Assembly (NCBI GenBank): GCA_001599975.1
Contig: BCIO01000005.1
Coordinates: 930,001 to 994,000, forward strand
Reading direction: 5' to 3'
Origin: Cystobasidiopsis lactophilus
Taxonomy: Eukaryota > Basidiomycota > Agaricostilbomycetes > Agaricostilbales > Chionosphaeraceae
Length of the DNA: 64,000 nucleotides
Shown one piece after another: positions 33,570-43,029 of this stretch. A model generated the notes under the pieces. It worked only from the letters and a program-made list of their open reading frames with translations. It searched no databases and had not been told where the DNA came from. Position 1 is the first letter of the stretch. The number at the start of each line of letters is the position of its first letter. The position numbers and the translations under genes were made by a program.

Positions 33570-35805
33570 CTATTGCTGCCCTTTGACAACCTTTTCGATT
33601 TCCATGGCGATACGCAGCGTCTTCTCGTCTGTGAAACGGGGACCGATGATTTGCACAGCAAGGGGCACGCCGCTGGCGTCGACGGTCTTGTCTGCGCCAC
33701 CATGTCAGCGAATTCGCAGGTACAGCCAAACGAACGCACAAGCCTCGTGGACGTTCTTTTCCTCTGGGCACTTATAGCTGGAAGGAGCCGGGTAATTGGC
33801 ATTCAGAGCATGGTCCACCTCTAAACCGGTGTTGAACACGACGCCAGGATAGTCCAGTAGATTCCACCTGGAGGCCAAGACATTAGCAACCAAACCTGGC
33901 AGCTCGTGACAAGCAGAAACCGACGCATTGGTGTAGCCCCAATACTGCAGCAGGATCAGCGTCAAGGAGGGGTCGCAGGTCATTACGGTTGGACCTCACC
34001 TTGGACGTGCCCAGTGGAGCAGCAGGCGCAGGCGAAGCGAGGCAGAGCACCACATCAATATCCGAAGCTTGCCAGTGCTTCATATACGCCAACCTGAAGG
34101 CTTCGCGCCGAAGCACCATCTGACCAGTAGGGTCAACACAGTCGCGAGGCACACGCAAGGATAGCGCTCACGGCAGCGAGCTCTGCCTGGCTGTAGTTCT
34201 TGACCTGAGGCAAGCTCATCACCCACTCGGTCAGGGGCAATATGGGCTCGCCGCTTTCAGCAGCCGCTTTCCGAATGCACTCTCCACCATCTGGAAAATA
34301 CAGAGCATGCTGCACATGAATGTGTCAAAGTTTTTGCCAACAATGGTAGGCTACGCAACGGCTCACAGCCAGCCAGACTGCCTCGTCGTGCTTGTACGGT
34401 GCATATTCCACCAGTTCGAATCTTGAATCTTTCGACAGCGCATCGGCCACGAAATCGATGGCACGCAGCACGGGTGCGACGGGCGTCACGACGCCATCGT
34501 CACGCATCACTCCGACTCGAATCTTGCCGTCGCCGCCTTTGCATTTGAAAGATTGGTCTGTCTTCCACGGCATCGCGACGAGGGACGGCTCCACCAGCCA
34601 GGGCTCAACGCCAAGAACGATCTTGAAGAAAAGTTCGACGTCACGCAAGCTGTGATTCCAAAGAGTTCAACATCGTAGAAGGGGGCATAATGGAGATTTT
34701 GCTACCTTTTGCAGATTGGGCCATTTGAGCCTAGGATCGCCTCGAAGCCACTGTTTGATTCTGTTAGCTGGTGGCGATGGGAATGTTCAGTGAGCCTACG
34801 CTTGTGCCACAACAGCTCCTCCTCTTGGTACACGGCCGGTAGTGCAGCCTTTCGATAAACTCAGTGAGACGATGGTCCAAGGCGTCAAGGTCAAAGCCTC
34901 GCTCACGGATTGTATAAAGACCAGTATGTGCGGCCGGAACACGCAAGCTGCCGCCAATGTCCCCTCTTTAAGCACAGTCAGTAGGAGAACGACTTCAAAG
35001 GTGAATCAAACGACCGACCCTAAACCTAGCGGACTGCCTCCGGCGGCTACCAAAGCGCTCTCGCCACCTTCACTTTGATTGATTAGTGGGAATCTTGTAA
35101 AGAGCATAATGCGCTCACCAGAACTGCCCCCAGGAGTCAACGCTAGATTATAAGGGTTCAGAGTTGGGCCCCAAAAGCTGTCGGTCTCGAGGTGCATGAT
35201 GGCTTGCGGTGCGGCGGTCTTGCAATAGAGGATGGCGCCGGCATCGACCAGGATTTGTACCACATAGGCGTGCTGAGTGGCGACCTTCTTATCTGCCCAA
35301 CCCAAGATGGACCCGCCAGCACCCGAGTCCTTGCCTTTGACGTCCACATGTCCTTTTATAGACACCTGCATAGATCTTCAGAGGACACGATATGCTGCAA
35401 GGCAAGGCTAGCGCTCACAGGCAAGCCGTGCAAAGGGCCAAAAGGCTTCTTGTGTTCCTGGAAATAGGCATCCAGCTCCTTGGCTCTTGCGAAGGCCTCC
35501 TCAGGAAAGAAGTCCACCAGACAGTTGACGAGCTGCTGCGCAATGGCGGCTCTTTTGCAAAAAGCTTCTGTGACTTCAAGCGCGGAGAGTTTGCCACACA
35601 TCAGCTCCGCCAGCAGCGAGGTGGCATCTTTCGAGACGTCGGTGATGTCCAGATCCTTCGCCGTTAGCAGGCCACAGGTGTCGAAAACTTCGAACACGTT
35701 GGGCTTTGGCGGCGTGAAGCCCGGAGGGAGGAGCCACGCCGAAGGGATTTTGGCATCTCGGCGAGCTTTCAGCGCAGCGGCTTTCTCCTGCCAGCTTTCA
35801 GACAT
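33570..35805 (-). CDS. amidase-signature enzyme (acetamidase-like)
   Basis: Starts MSESWQEKAAALKARRDAKI. The amidase-signature catalytic set is complete: catalytic Lys in VSIKGHVDVKG, the Gly/Ser-rich TPGGSSG, and the nucleophile Ser in DIGGSLRVPA. Further family blocks: ILVDAGAILYCKTAAPQ, VGVMRDDGVVTPVAPV, HWQASDIDVVLCLASPAPA, and the last exon YDKTVDASGVPLAVQIIGPR. The long N-terminal helix plus DITDVS pattern is usual for fungal acetamidases and general amidases, which release ammonia from small amides for nitrogen supply. About nine introns; total length near 560 residues is normal. No regulator or transporter gene adjoins it. Confidence 0.9.
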
Positions 35806-36270
35806 CTTTAAATAGCTTTAAACAGAATAGGGAAACGTCGACGTTCTAGACGGACGAGAAGCCGAGCAGATGGTTCATGCGAAATCCGTCCTCATGGCTG
35901 GCGGTGGCAAACTTAATAATAGCCGACTGGCCAATGGACGTCGACATGCCGCAAGAGGGATGAGGAGCGAGATGTTTTGCTTCCAGAGCTCGAATTACTT
36001 GGTCTATCTACACGATCTGTTGTCCCAGCAGGAGGGGAGGAGAGCGCGTCTTTTGCTTCTTGTCTAAGGGATGAAAGTCGCCACTGGCAACGAGTTGTAA
36101 AGGTCGATTATAGGCTACAGTGAGAGAAAGTCGGCGGGCGTCAAGGCGCCGCGCGCGGTCGAAGAGAAAGTGGTGGTGTTGGAATCATTTGAACAGGTTT
36201 AGAGAAATGCGAAGGGTATGGTTGGTTGGGTGAAGCATTGCGGGTGGCGGGCGCTCTTGGTACTTTGCTG
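35806..36270. other. spacer between amidase and small GPI-type gene
   Basis: 465 bp; probably the amidase promoter and the 3' region of the next minus-strand gene. No supported gene. Confidence 0.45.
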
Positions 36271-36992
36271 CTACTGAAGGACGTAAAACAGAGTGGCGAC
36301 AGCTGCCAATGATGAAAAGAGCGGTATGGACAGGTGCTGGCCGGTGCTGCTGGAGAGGGAAGACAAGGAGGAAGACGTCGACGAGGCCGGCGCATCGGGC
36401 AGAGTGGCCGCGGGAGAGGGATCAGAAGTAGTCGTCGACTCTTGCTTGCCCTTGTCGCCGTTCGTAGAGGCTCCTTTGACGGTGATCGTGGCCGTGCGAG
36501 AAACGATTGGAGCGGCAGAGGTCACTTCGTCAGGTGGCGCCACTATTGCGGTCTATTAGGACGCGCTTCGCATTCAAACATCGAAGCAGTGGGGACTTGC
36601 GATGAAGGGAGACGGTGTCAAGGGAGCTGCCGGCGTATTGCGTCACAAGAGAACTAAGGTGGTGGGCCTTGAGCCGCGGTTCCTCACGAGCGGTATTCCA
36701 AGTAGACTTACGTATTGTCATCAGCTGCGGCCCTCTTGGCTAGTCGAAACCTTTTGGCAGCCTAGTCACGCAGTGCGAAAAGTCAACACACTCGCTCGGA
36801 CTTTAAATGAGGAAGGCAAGGCTCACCAATGCACCCTCGTCCGCCCTCTCCAGTGCCCTGGGTGCGTGTCCAGATTGTTTGCAAGCGCAGACTGGAACAT
36901 AACACTGAGCTCGGACCGTTGATCAAGCAGTTGGAAATCAGCGGCTCACCACAGACCATGGCCAGCATGAAGGCGCTCGTTGTGGCTCGCAT
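36271..36992 (-). CDS. small secreted GPI-type protein with KEX2-like site
   Basis: Exon 1, MRATTSAFMLAMVC, looks like a short signal peptide. A middle exon reads AAKRFRLAKRAAADDNT, with Lys-Arg sites as cut by Kex2. The last exon is TSAAPIVSRTATITVKGAST, a Ser/Thr/Pro stretch, STGQHLSIPLFSSLAAVATLFYVLQ-type hydrophobic end, characteristic of a GPI-anchor signal. The product would be a roughly 130-residue wall or membrane protein. The intermediate exon joins are uncertain; signal and anchor ends are clear. It lies next to the five-gene array on the opposite strand but shares no motif with those genes beyond composition. Confidence 0.55.
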
Positions 36993-37736
36993 CTTGTTCT
37001 GTGTGCTTGGGTCGGTGAAGGAATGTGGTGGTAAAGGAGCAAAAGAGTGAATGGAGAGTTGCGTGTGGATCCAGTCCTTAGCGCAAGCCGCTTGAAACAC
37101 TGGGCTCCTCGCAATGAGAATCCTGCAAAGGCCCCTGGTTTGGCCTCAAGCGCGTGGGTTCAGGAGGCCTGTATCATGCACAGATATGGTGAAGATGTCG
37201 AGCGAACAGTGGGACAGTGAGTGCAATGGTGTTTGAGGAAAGAAGACGCAGACGCGACCAGCTGCGAGGGCGCCACGCGAGAGAGAATGTTTAGAAGGCA
37301 TGTCGCCCTTGGCAAACATCCACCAGGCAAGTTCAGCATCAGAGGCATGGCAATGCGTTTTACATCTGCTAGACAGTCGACAAAGCTGGCCGGCGCGGAC
37401 GAAGGAGAGCCACGACCTCAAAAGCACGTCCATCAAGTGTCGATCTCCCTCTGCCGTGTCGTGGAGCCCAACTTGTCACATCATCCGCTCGCATCCTCTT
37501 CACTGGAATCTTCTTGCGGTCTGCTGGAATGCCTGCGTGGAACGAGCAGTAGAGATCATGCAGACGCGTCCGCAATGGCGCCGAAAGATTCTGATCAACG
37601 CTGTTAGCCCGCCTATGCCCAATGAACTTCGCTCTCCATGTATGATGAGCCTTACCAGAAGCGCTTCGAGGCCATCTTGTTCGAGGGTCGAGGACCTATA
37701 CCGTCGTTTTGCCCGGCTCGGTCTCGGACGTCGTTC
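36993..37736. other. spacer upstream of the wall-protein array
   Basis: 744 bp between divergent genes (the small GPI-type gene on the minus strand, array copy 1 on the plus strand). Frames on both strands are unbiased. Likely a shared regulatory region. Confidence 0.45.
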
Positions 37737-38546
37737 ATGCCTTGCCTTCTCGTTCATCTTTGCACGGCCATGTACCTCTTGACAGCGCTGTTCATGCTTC
37801 CTGTTCTGGCCGATGTGACGGTGATCCAAGTGCCTACGACCCTCACGGAAGAAACGACGTACTCCACTGAGCTTGTGACCTTGACGCTAGGGACGAAAAC
37901 CCTGACTTCATTCTCTACAAGCTACACGACCTTACTGTCGACAGTGACTCAAACCCAGTCCTGTACCGTTGTTCGGTTGGCCAAGATTGATGACGGCAAC
38001 AACTTGCGGTCCACCTGCTATCCCACCTCCATTCCTTTTACCTCCACCATTATCAGCTCGACTGTCCTCCCTATCGAGAGCACAGAGTTCTCTCTATCTA
38101 CATCGGTTATCACCTTGTCCTCTGCTCGAACCGTGACCTCGTCCGTCCCTTTTACCTCTACCTTCAGCGCCTCGTCGACCTCTTCCACGACAACCTCTTC
38201 CGCAACAAGCTCGTCCACGTCTCCTACCAGCTCGTCTTCCACTACAAGCGAATCGGTTCTAACGTCCTTGTCCGAAATCGTGGGGACCTCGACGACTGTG
38301 GAGACGACGACTTCCGAGGGCGCTTCGACGACGCGCGTCCTGACCTTGACCTCGACTTTTACCTATACTCTGCCGCGAGCTCTGCTTCCCAAAAGTGATT
38401 GCATGTTGAGACTAACGCTTCCGCGCAGCACCTCGAGCTCGACCACCGCTAGCTCCAGCTACAGCAGCGGCACCGAAAAGCTCGTTCTCTTCATCGACCG
38501 CCGTTTGATTGCTTTGCTGGCTGGTTGTCTTATCGTGCGGCTATAA
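37737..38546 (+). CDS. array copy 1: secreted Ser/Thr-rich, probably GPI-anchored protein
   Basis: A signal peptide (MYLLTALFMLPVLADV region; ATGs at 37737 and 37770, an earlier in-frame one at 37638) precedes VTVIQVPTTLTEETTYST, two cysteines 18 residues apart, a long Ser/Thr stalk, the motif VLTLTSTFTYTLP and a hydrophobic tail (LIALLAGCLIVRL) suited to GPI attachment. It shares with its four neighbours the T-V-x-V-x-T-T opening, a cysteine pair and the L-T-(V/L)-T-S-T block immediately before an intron. The intron (38375-38428) has a GC donor, a GACTAAC branch site and a CAG acceptor, is 54 nt long and open in frame, so unspliced RNA still reaches the tail. Most diverged member of the array. 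Function unknown; wall protein or adhesin likely. Confidence 0.7.
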   Translation: MPCLLVHLCTAMYLLTALFMLPVLADVTVIQVPTTLTEETTYSTELVTLTLGTKTLTSFSTSYTTLLSTVTQTQSCTVVRLAKIDDGNNLRSTCYPTSIPFTSTIISSTVLPIESTEFSLSTSVITLSSARTVTSSVPFTSTFSASSTSSTTTSSATSSSTSPTSSSSTTSESVLTSLSEIVGTSTTVETTTSEGASTTRVLTLTSTFTYTLPRALLPKSDCMLRLTLPRSTSSSTTASSSYSSGTEKLVLFIDRRLIALLAGCLIVRL

Positions 38547-38846
38547 ACATGATCTCGGTCATCTTGGGGCATTTTTGTTAGCGGCAGCCTAGAGGGCTTG
38601 AACTTGATCGGGCCCGCTGCCAAGTCGCGAGAGCAGCCCCTCGTCTCCATGCTGGATTGCCTACTGTGCCAGTCGTCGAATTATGACTTTGGTCCGAGGG
38701 CGCATGTTCGAGGGCCGAGGACTGAGTTCTGGGTCACTTTCCTGGGCTCGGCCAACTCGGAATGCAGGCTGGCTCGCCCCTTGCTCCGTGCCAGCTCGGA
38801 AATCTGGGCCTTCAAGCTTGGCTTCATAAGCCACTGAGGGATATTG
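38547..38846. other. spacer between array copies 1 and 2
   Basis: 300 bp with no supported gene; likely promoter of copy 2. Confidence 0.4.
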
Positions 38847-39748
38847 ATGATGCTCGGTCGGCTTCTCCTGCAGCGCTGTGCCCTCGTCCAGGCATCGCTG
38901 TCCACCATCGAAATCACGACCACGCTTCACAAGACTGTCCCTTACACCACTAAAACCAGCGTCTTTACTGACCACACTTCGACTTCTTGGTCCAGCTTCA
39001 CTAGCTATTCCACCTTCTCTGTAGTCACCACGCTCAGTTTGTCCGGCACGGTCTGCCCGCTCGGTGGCGGGTGCGTGGAGCTCAAACCAGCAGCGCTTAC
39101 ATACACCACAACAAGCCCCGCCGTAGGATCTTCGGGCCAAGATGTGCCGATCCTGACGACCTCGACCACCGTACTTTCTTCCGAGACGGCCATCGTTTCG
39201 TCCTTCGAGTCCGTCATTTCCGTCACGGATCCCACAGCCGATCCGCCGCCCCCGCCTCCCACAGTAACATCAAGCTCTACGGAGGCTACTCTTGCGCCGA
39301 AGCTAACCCTCACAACGTCCACGTCTGCATCGGCCTCATCCTCGTCGACCAGCTCTACAACCAGCTCGACCGAATCAGATAGCAGCTCGTCACCGACCTC
39401 TAGCTCCTCTCTCGACACAAGTCAAGGAGTTGTGACCTCGCTCTCGCAAGTCGTCTACACGTCAGTGGACACTTCAGAAATTTCAGCGAAGAGCAGCGCC
39501 GCCCAAATCCAAACAGCAGAGGATGGGCGCATTCTCACTTTGACGTCAACCCAGACCCACACTGTTCCGTGAGATGTTCCCACCGAGAGCACCGGTTCTG
39601 GGAACTGAAAGATCAGAACAGAGTTTCGAGCGTTAGCAGCGAGGCCGCTCGATTTCGTCCAGTCTTGGACTCCTGCTGCTCGCTCCTCGTTCTTCTGGCC
39701 TTTACTATGAGATCTATGGACTTGATTCTATGCACTGGGAGCGATTGA
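38847..39748 (+). CDS. array copy 2: secreted Ser/Thr-rich protein with hydrophobic tail
   Basis: Starts MMLGRLLLQRCALVQASLST, a weak signal peptide. The mature part has ITTTLHKTVPYTTKTSV, the cysteine loop CPLGGGC, LTYTTTSP, VPILTTSTTVLSSET and SFESVISVTDP, then Pro run, a Ser/Thr stalk and ILTLTSTQTHTVP. A 53-nt phase-2 intron (39569-39621) follows, and the second exon adds VSSVSSEAARFRPVLDSCCS and a hydrophobic segment (LLVLLAFTM) with a short tail after it. Unspliced RNA stops at once because the donor GTGAG supplies TGA. The tail continues about ten residues past the hydrophobic part, so GPI attachment is less certain than in copies 3 and 5. Confidence 0.68.
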
Positions 39749-39852
39749 ACGAAATCCGAAGACGTGAACAGCAGCGCCCCCTAGCCTCGAGCAGCCGCAG
39801 GCTCTCCTTCGGCGACATGCGCTGCCCATTCCCTGCTCTGGCGCCATTCGTC

Positions 39853-40640
39853 ATGCTCGCTGTGCTTATTCTCCTGCATGTTGTTTCGGTGCAAGCCGCG
39901 CTGACGACTGTGCAAGTTCTGACGACAACGGTCCGACAAGATCCCTACACGACCAAGATCAGCGTATCCACTCAAAGCATCTCAACCTCTTGGTCGACGT
40001 CCACCATCCAGTCCGTCTTCAAGGTCGTGGCCACTGTCACCATGCCGAAAGTCTGCCTAGATGCAGCTCTCGGTTGCATCAGTCTCGCGCCGGCAGCTGT
40101 TACCTACACGACCACCAGTCCAATCAAGCAGTCTTCGGCCAAGGAGATCCCTATCCTCACGACGTCGACCGTGGTTCTCGCTTCCCCTACGACGATCGTG
40201 TCATCCTATGAGACCGTCTCGTCTTTGTCTGATCCCTCGCCGACGACCCCTTCTCCCACTACTTCTTCGCCTGCGCCTTTGCCTGCACCTTCCGCGTCGG
40301 AGTCGCCCACGACTGTGCTGAGCCCACCACCAAGCGCTAGCACGTCTACTTTCATATCGACATCTGATTCTCTGATGACGGTCACCGATGCTGGCGTCGC
40401 TCTCAGCACTGACGACTCGAGCAGCACCAGAAAGACTAGCTCACTAGCAGGAAACGTCCTCACCGTCACTTCAACTTCCGTTTTTCTGGAGTGAGTCGCC
40501 GCGGAGCTCGTAAACGCACGAGTTGACACTCCGTTGACAGCAATGCGGCTGCCGTGAAGTCCTCCGCTCTCGCCCAGGCTTTCCCATCCTCTATGTCCCT
40601 GTCCTCCCTCATTCTAGCCTCGGCTTTCTTTCTATCGTGA
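39853..40640 (+). CDS. array copy 3: secreted Ser/Thr-rich, probably GPI-anchored protein
   Basis: Signal peptide MLAVLILLHVVSVQA (in-frame ATGs also at 39730 and 39817). Mature part: ALTTVQVLTTTVRQDPYTTK, STSWSTSTIQSVF, cysteine loop CLDAALGC, AVTYTTTSP, IPILTTSTVVLASPTTIV, SSYETVSSLSDPSP, a Pro/Ser stalk, then VLTVTSTSVFLD across a 50-nt phase-2 intron (40491-40540). The last exon is NAAAVKSSALAQAF followed by SSLILASAFFLS, a clean GPI signal (small residues, spacer, hydrophobic end). Retention of the intron ends translation at the donor (TGA). The best-preserved member together with copies 4 and 5. Confidence 0.75.
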
Positions 40641-41095
40641 CGGAACCCAGCCGCCCTCGTAAGGCTCGAGTTGCTCAGAAGGTGTTCGCTACCTCAGAGG
40701 GCGTTTCCTTCGAAGTCACCGCATTCGGGCTGCTTCATTTTCAGACTGTCTTGCGCCAATGCTTGCCGGATACTTTTTTGCGCTCATCTTTGTTGAAGGA
40801 GAGTAAAATCGAGCTTGGGTGACGCTCGTTCTGTGCAGAACAACCGCCGGTCGCCGGACGAAGTGCCTCGGTCGAGCAACACTCCGCTTTCTGGATCAAG
40901 CCCACTACACGACCCGGCCCTCCTTTCAATCCTGCTAACATTCGTCTCTTGGCCACCCAAGCTTCGAAAAAGGTCCCACCAGCCACTACCGAGTCCACAC
41001 CAATCCGCAGACTTCAGATTGCCGCGCCACTCCCTCGTCGAATCGTCGACCTCGGTCCTTCCTCACTTCGCTCTCTTTTCCCCTCTCCATCTAGA
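40641..41095. other. spacer between array copies 3 and 4
   Basis: 455 bp; short unbiased frames only. Likely promoter and leader of copy 4. Confidence 0.4.
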
Positions 41096-41857
41096 ATGCT
41101 CGCCGTCTTGCTTTTGCTTCAGGTTACGCTGGCTCGCGCACGACTGGCAACTGTTCAACGTACCACTTCTCTTGTTCAAGAGCAAGCCTACACCACGCAG
41201 GTCACCGTATATACCCTCAGCACCTCGACATCTCTATCAACTCTAGTCGATTACAGCACCTTTTCGACTGTCACTACAATTTCCTTTTCCAAGATCTGCA
41301 ATGTCGCTGGCATTCCGGGTAACGGCTGCCTTGACATGGACCCAGTCGCAGTGACCTACACTACAACTAGCCCTATCTTTCAAACCGCGTTTTATCCTGT
41401 TCCCATTCTCGCCACCTCCACCACGACCCTTTCTTCCCTGACGACGATCATTTCAACGTATGATTCCACCATATCTCTGACAGATAATGATCCGACTCCT
41501 TCAGCTACGCAAACTCCTCCGAACCTTTCAACCAATCTTTCCAGGAGCTCGCCTTCCGGGGGCGAGGTTGATTTTGTTCCATCTTCCTCAGCTCCCTTGC
41601 CTACTCCTACTCCTGTCACTTCCTTCTCGACTTCCCTCGTGCGATTCACCAGCACCAGTACAGCACCCTTGGTCGTACCAGGTGCGGTGCTCACTGTGAC
41701 CTCAACGACTCTGCTGCTGTAAGTGGCCTCGAGCGCCTTTGAGCCGCCGCTAATGGTGGCGAACAGTGATTCGTCTGATCCTCGTCCAAAAAAACCTCAT
41801 ATACTTTTTCGAACTTCTGCCACCCTGTTGATCGTCGCGGCTTTACTCTTCACTTGA
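41096..41857 (+). CDS. array copy 4: secreted Ser/Thr-rich protein with hydrophobic tail
   Basis: Signal peptide MLAVLLLLQVTLARA, nearly identical in its start to copy 3. Mature part: LATVQRTTSLVQEQAYTT, YSTFSTVTTISFS, cysteine loop CNVAGIPGNGC, AVTYTTTSP, VPILATSTTTLSSLTTII, STYDSTISLTDND, a Pro/Ser stalk with one N-glycosylation-like site, then GAVLTVTSTTLLL. A 48-nt phase-2 intron (41719-41766) precedes the final exon DSSDPRPKKPHILFRTSATL and LIVAALLFT. The basic PKKPH spacer is unusual for a GPI signal, so a single-pass anchor is an alternative. The donor GTAAG supplies TAA when unspliced. Confidence 0.73.
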
Positions 41858-42064
41858 TCCGCCGAGCGCGCCTCAGCCGGATGTCCTACGGCAGCAACGA
41901 CTCCTCTTTCCCGCCTCAGATATCGACGTGGTAGTATGCGCAGGTGTGTCATACACTGCTCGGGCAACCTCTCCCATGACTTACGGCGTGTCTTCGGAGC
42001 AGTTCAGAAGACTGCCCCCAAAAATACGGCGTCCACACCTTGCCTTGCCTCTTGCCAATACACG

Positions 42065-42718
42065 ATGTTGGTTGAACTGGCTCTCCTGGCTGGTCTAGCA
42101 CATGCAGCGCTGACGACGGTCGAAGTTCTGACCACTGTTGTTCAACAAGAAGAGTATACCAACGAGCTCGTTAAGACCGAGGGGGTTTCAACAAAATGGG
42201 CGACCTCGACCCGCTGGACCGAAATCTATTATGGGACCGCTACTTCTTATACTTCGTTCTGCGGGCTGCAAGGCAATGGCCCTGGGTGCGTCATGGCGGC
42301 CGCTGCCACGCTCGGCTTGACCCACTCGCCGAGCTCTATCCTCGAGTCTTCCGCCGTCGAAGTTCCCATATTGGCGACTGAAGACGAGATCAAGACTTCT
42401 CAAGCCACTCTGGTTTCTTCCTTCGAAGTGGTTCTGACGGTGGCCGACGCTGCGCCTTCTCCCCCTCCCGAGGCGTCTCTGGCCACGTCTTTCATGGCTG
42501 TCACGAGCTTAGGCACGATGATTCCTGACTCAGGAGCAGTCTTAACGGTGACCTCGACATCCATGCTTGGGTAGGTTCATTTCTGAGGTGCTCGCGGAGT
42601 TTAGCTGAGAGCGAGGTGGCAAATCAGACCTGCCTCCTCCGCTTCCCCGGCCGTGTCTCTTTCGCCGCTCTGCAGCTATCTGACGTTGATACTCGCCGGT
42701 CTGGTGCATACTGCTTAG
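42065..42718 (+). CDS. array copy 5: secreted protein, short stalk, probably GPI-anchored
   Basis: Signal peptide MLVELALLAGLAHA. Mature part: ALTTVEVLTTVVQQEEYTNE, VSTKWATSTRW, cysteine loop CGLQGNGPGC, THSPSS in place of YTTTSP, VPILATEDEIKTSQATLV, SSFEVVLTVADAAPS, almost no Ser/Thr stalk, then GAVLTVTSTSMLG. A 40-nt phase-2 intron (42571-42610) precedes ARWQIRPASSASPAVSLSPL and a hydrophobic end (YLTLILAGLVHTA). The donor GTAGG supplies TAG when unspliced. The near absence of the stalk sets it apart: the folded N-terminal part would sit close to the membrane or wall. Confidence 0.72.
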
Positions 42719-43029
42719 CCGACTGGCCACTCCACGTTCCAGCTGGTTTGAAGGGTTGCTGTTCTGTCAGGCGGGCTATCCCCATCGCGCGCTGGCCTTT
42801 CTGTTCTTGTATCTATCTGCACTGTACTACGTTTCTGCTGCCCGAGCTGTACTCTGACCTCTTGAACGCGTCAACACGGCGCCAATCGGCTCGCCACTCA
42901 GGGAAAAGAAAAAAGTTTGCGAGGAAAAGTGCTTCGGACAGCTTCCTGCTCCTCACAACGGACCTCTGCTTGTCCATTGCGCCCGTTCTACACCCAAATA
43001 CCTTTAACAAAACAACTTCGATCCTAGCC
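42719..43029. other. promoter region of MET6
   Basis: 311 bp upstream of a strongly expressed type of gene. It holds pyrimidine-rich stretches just before the start codon (ACACCCAAATACC, then AACAAAACAACTTCG leader-like sequence). No gene recognised. Confidence 0.4.
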
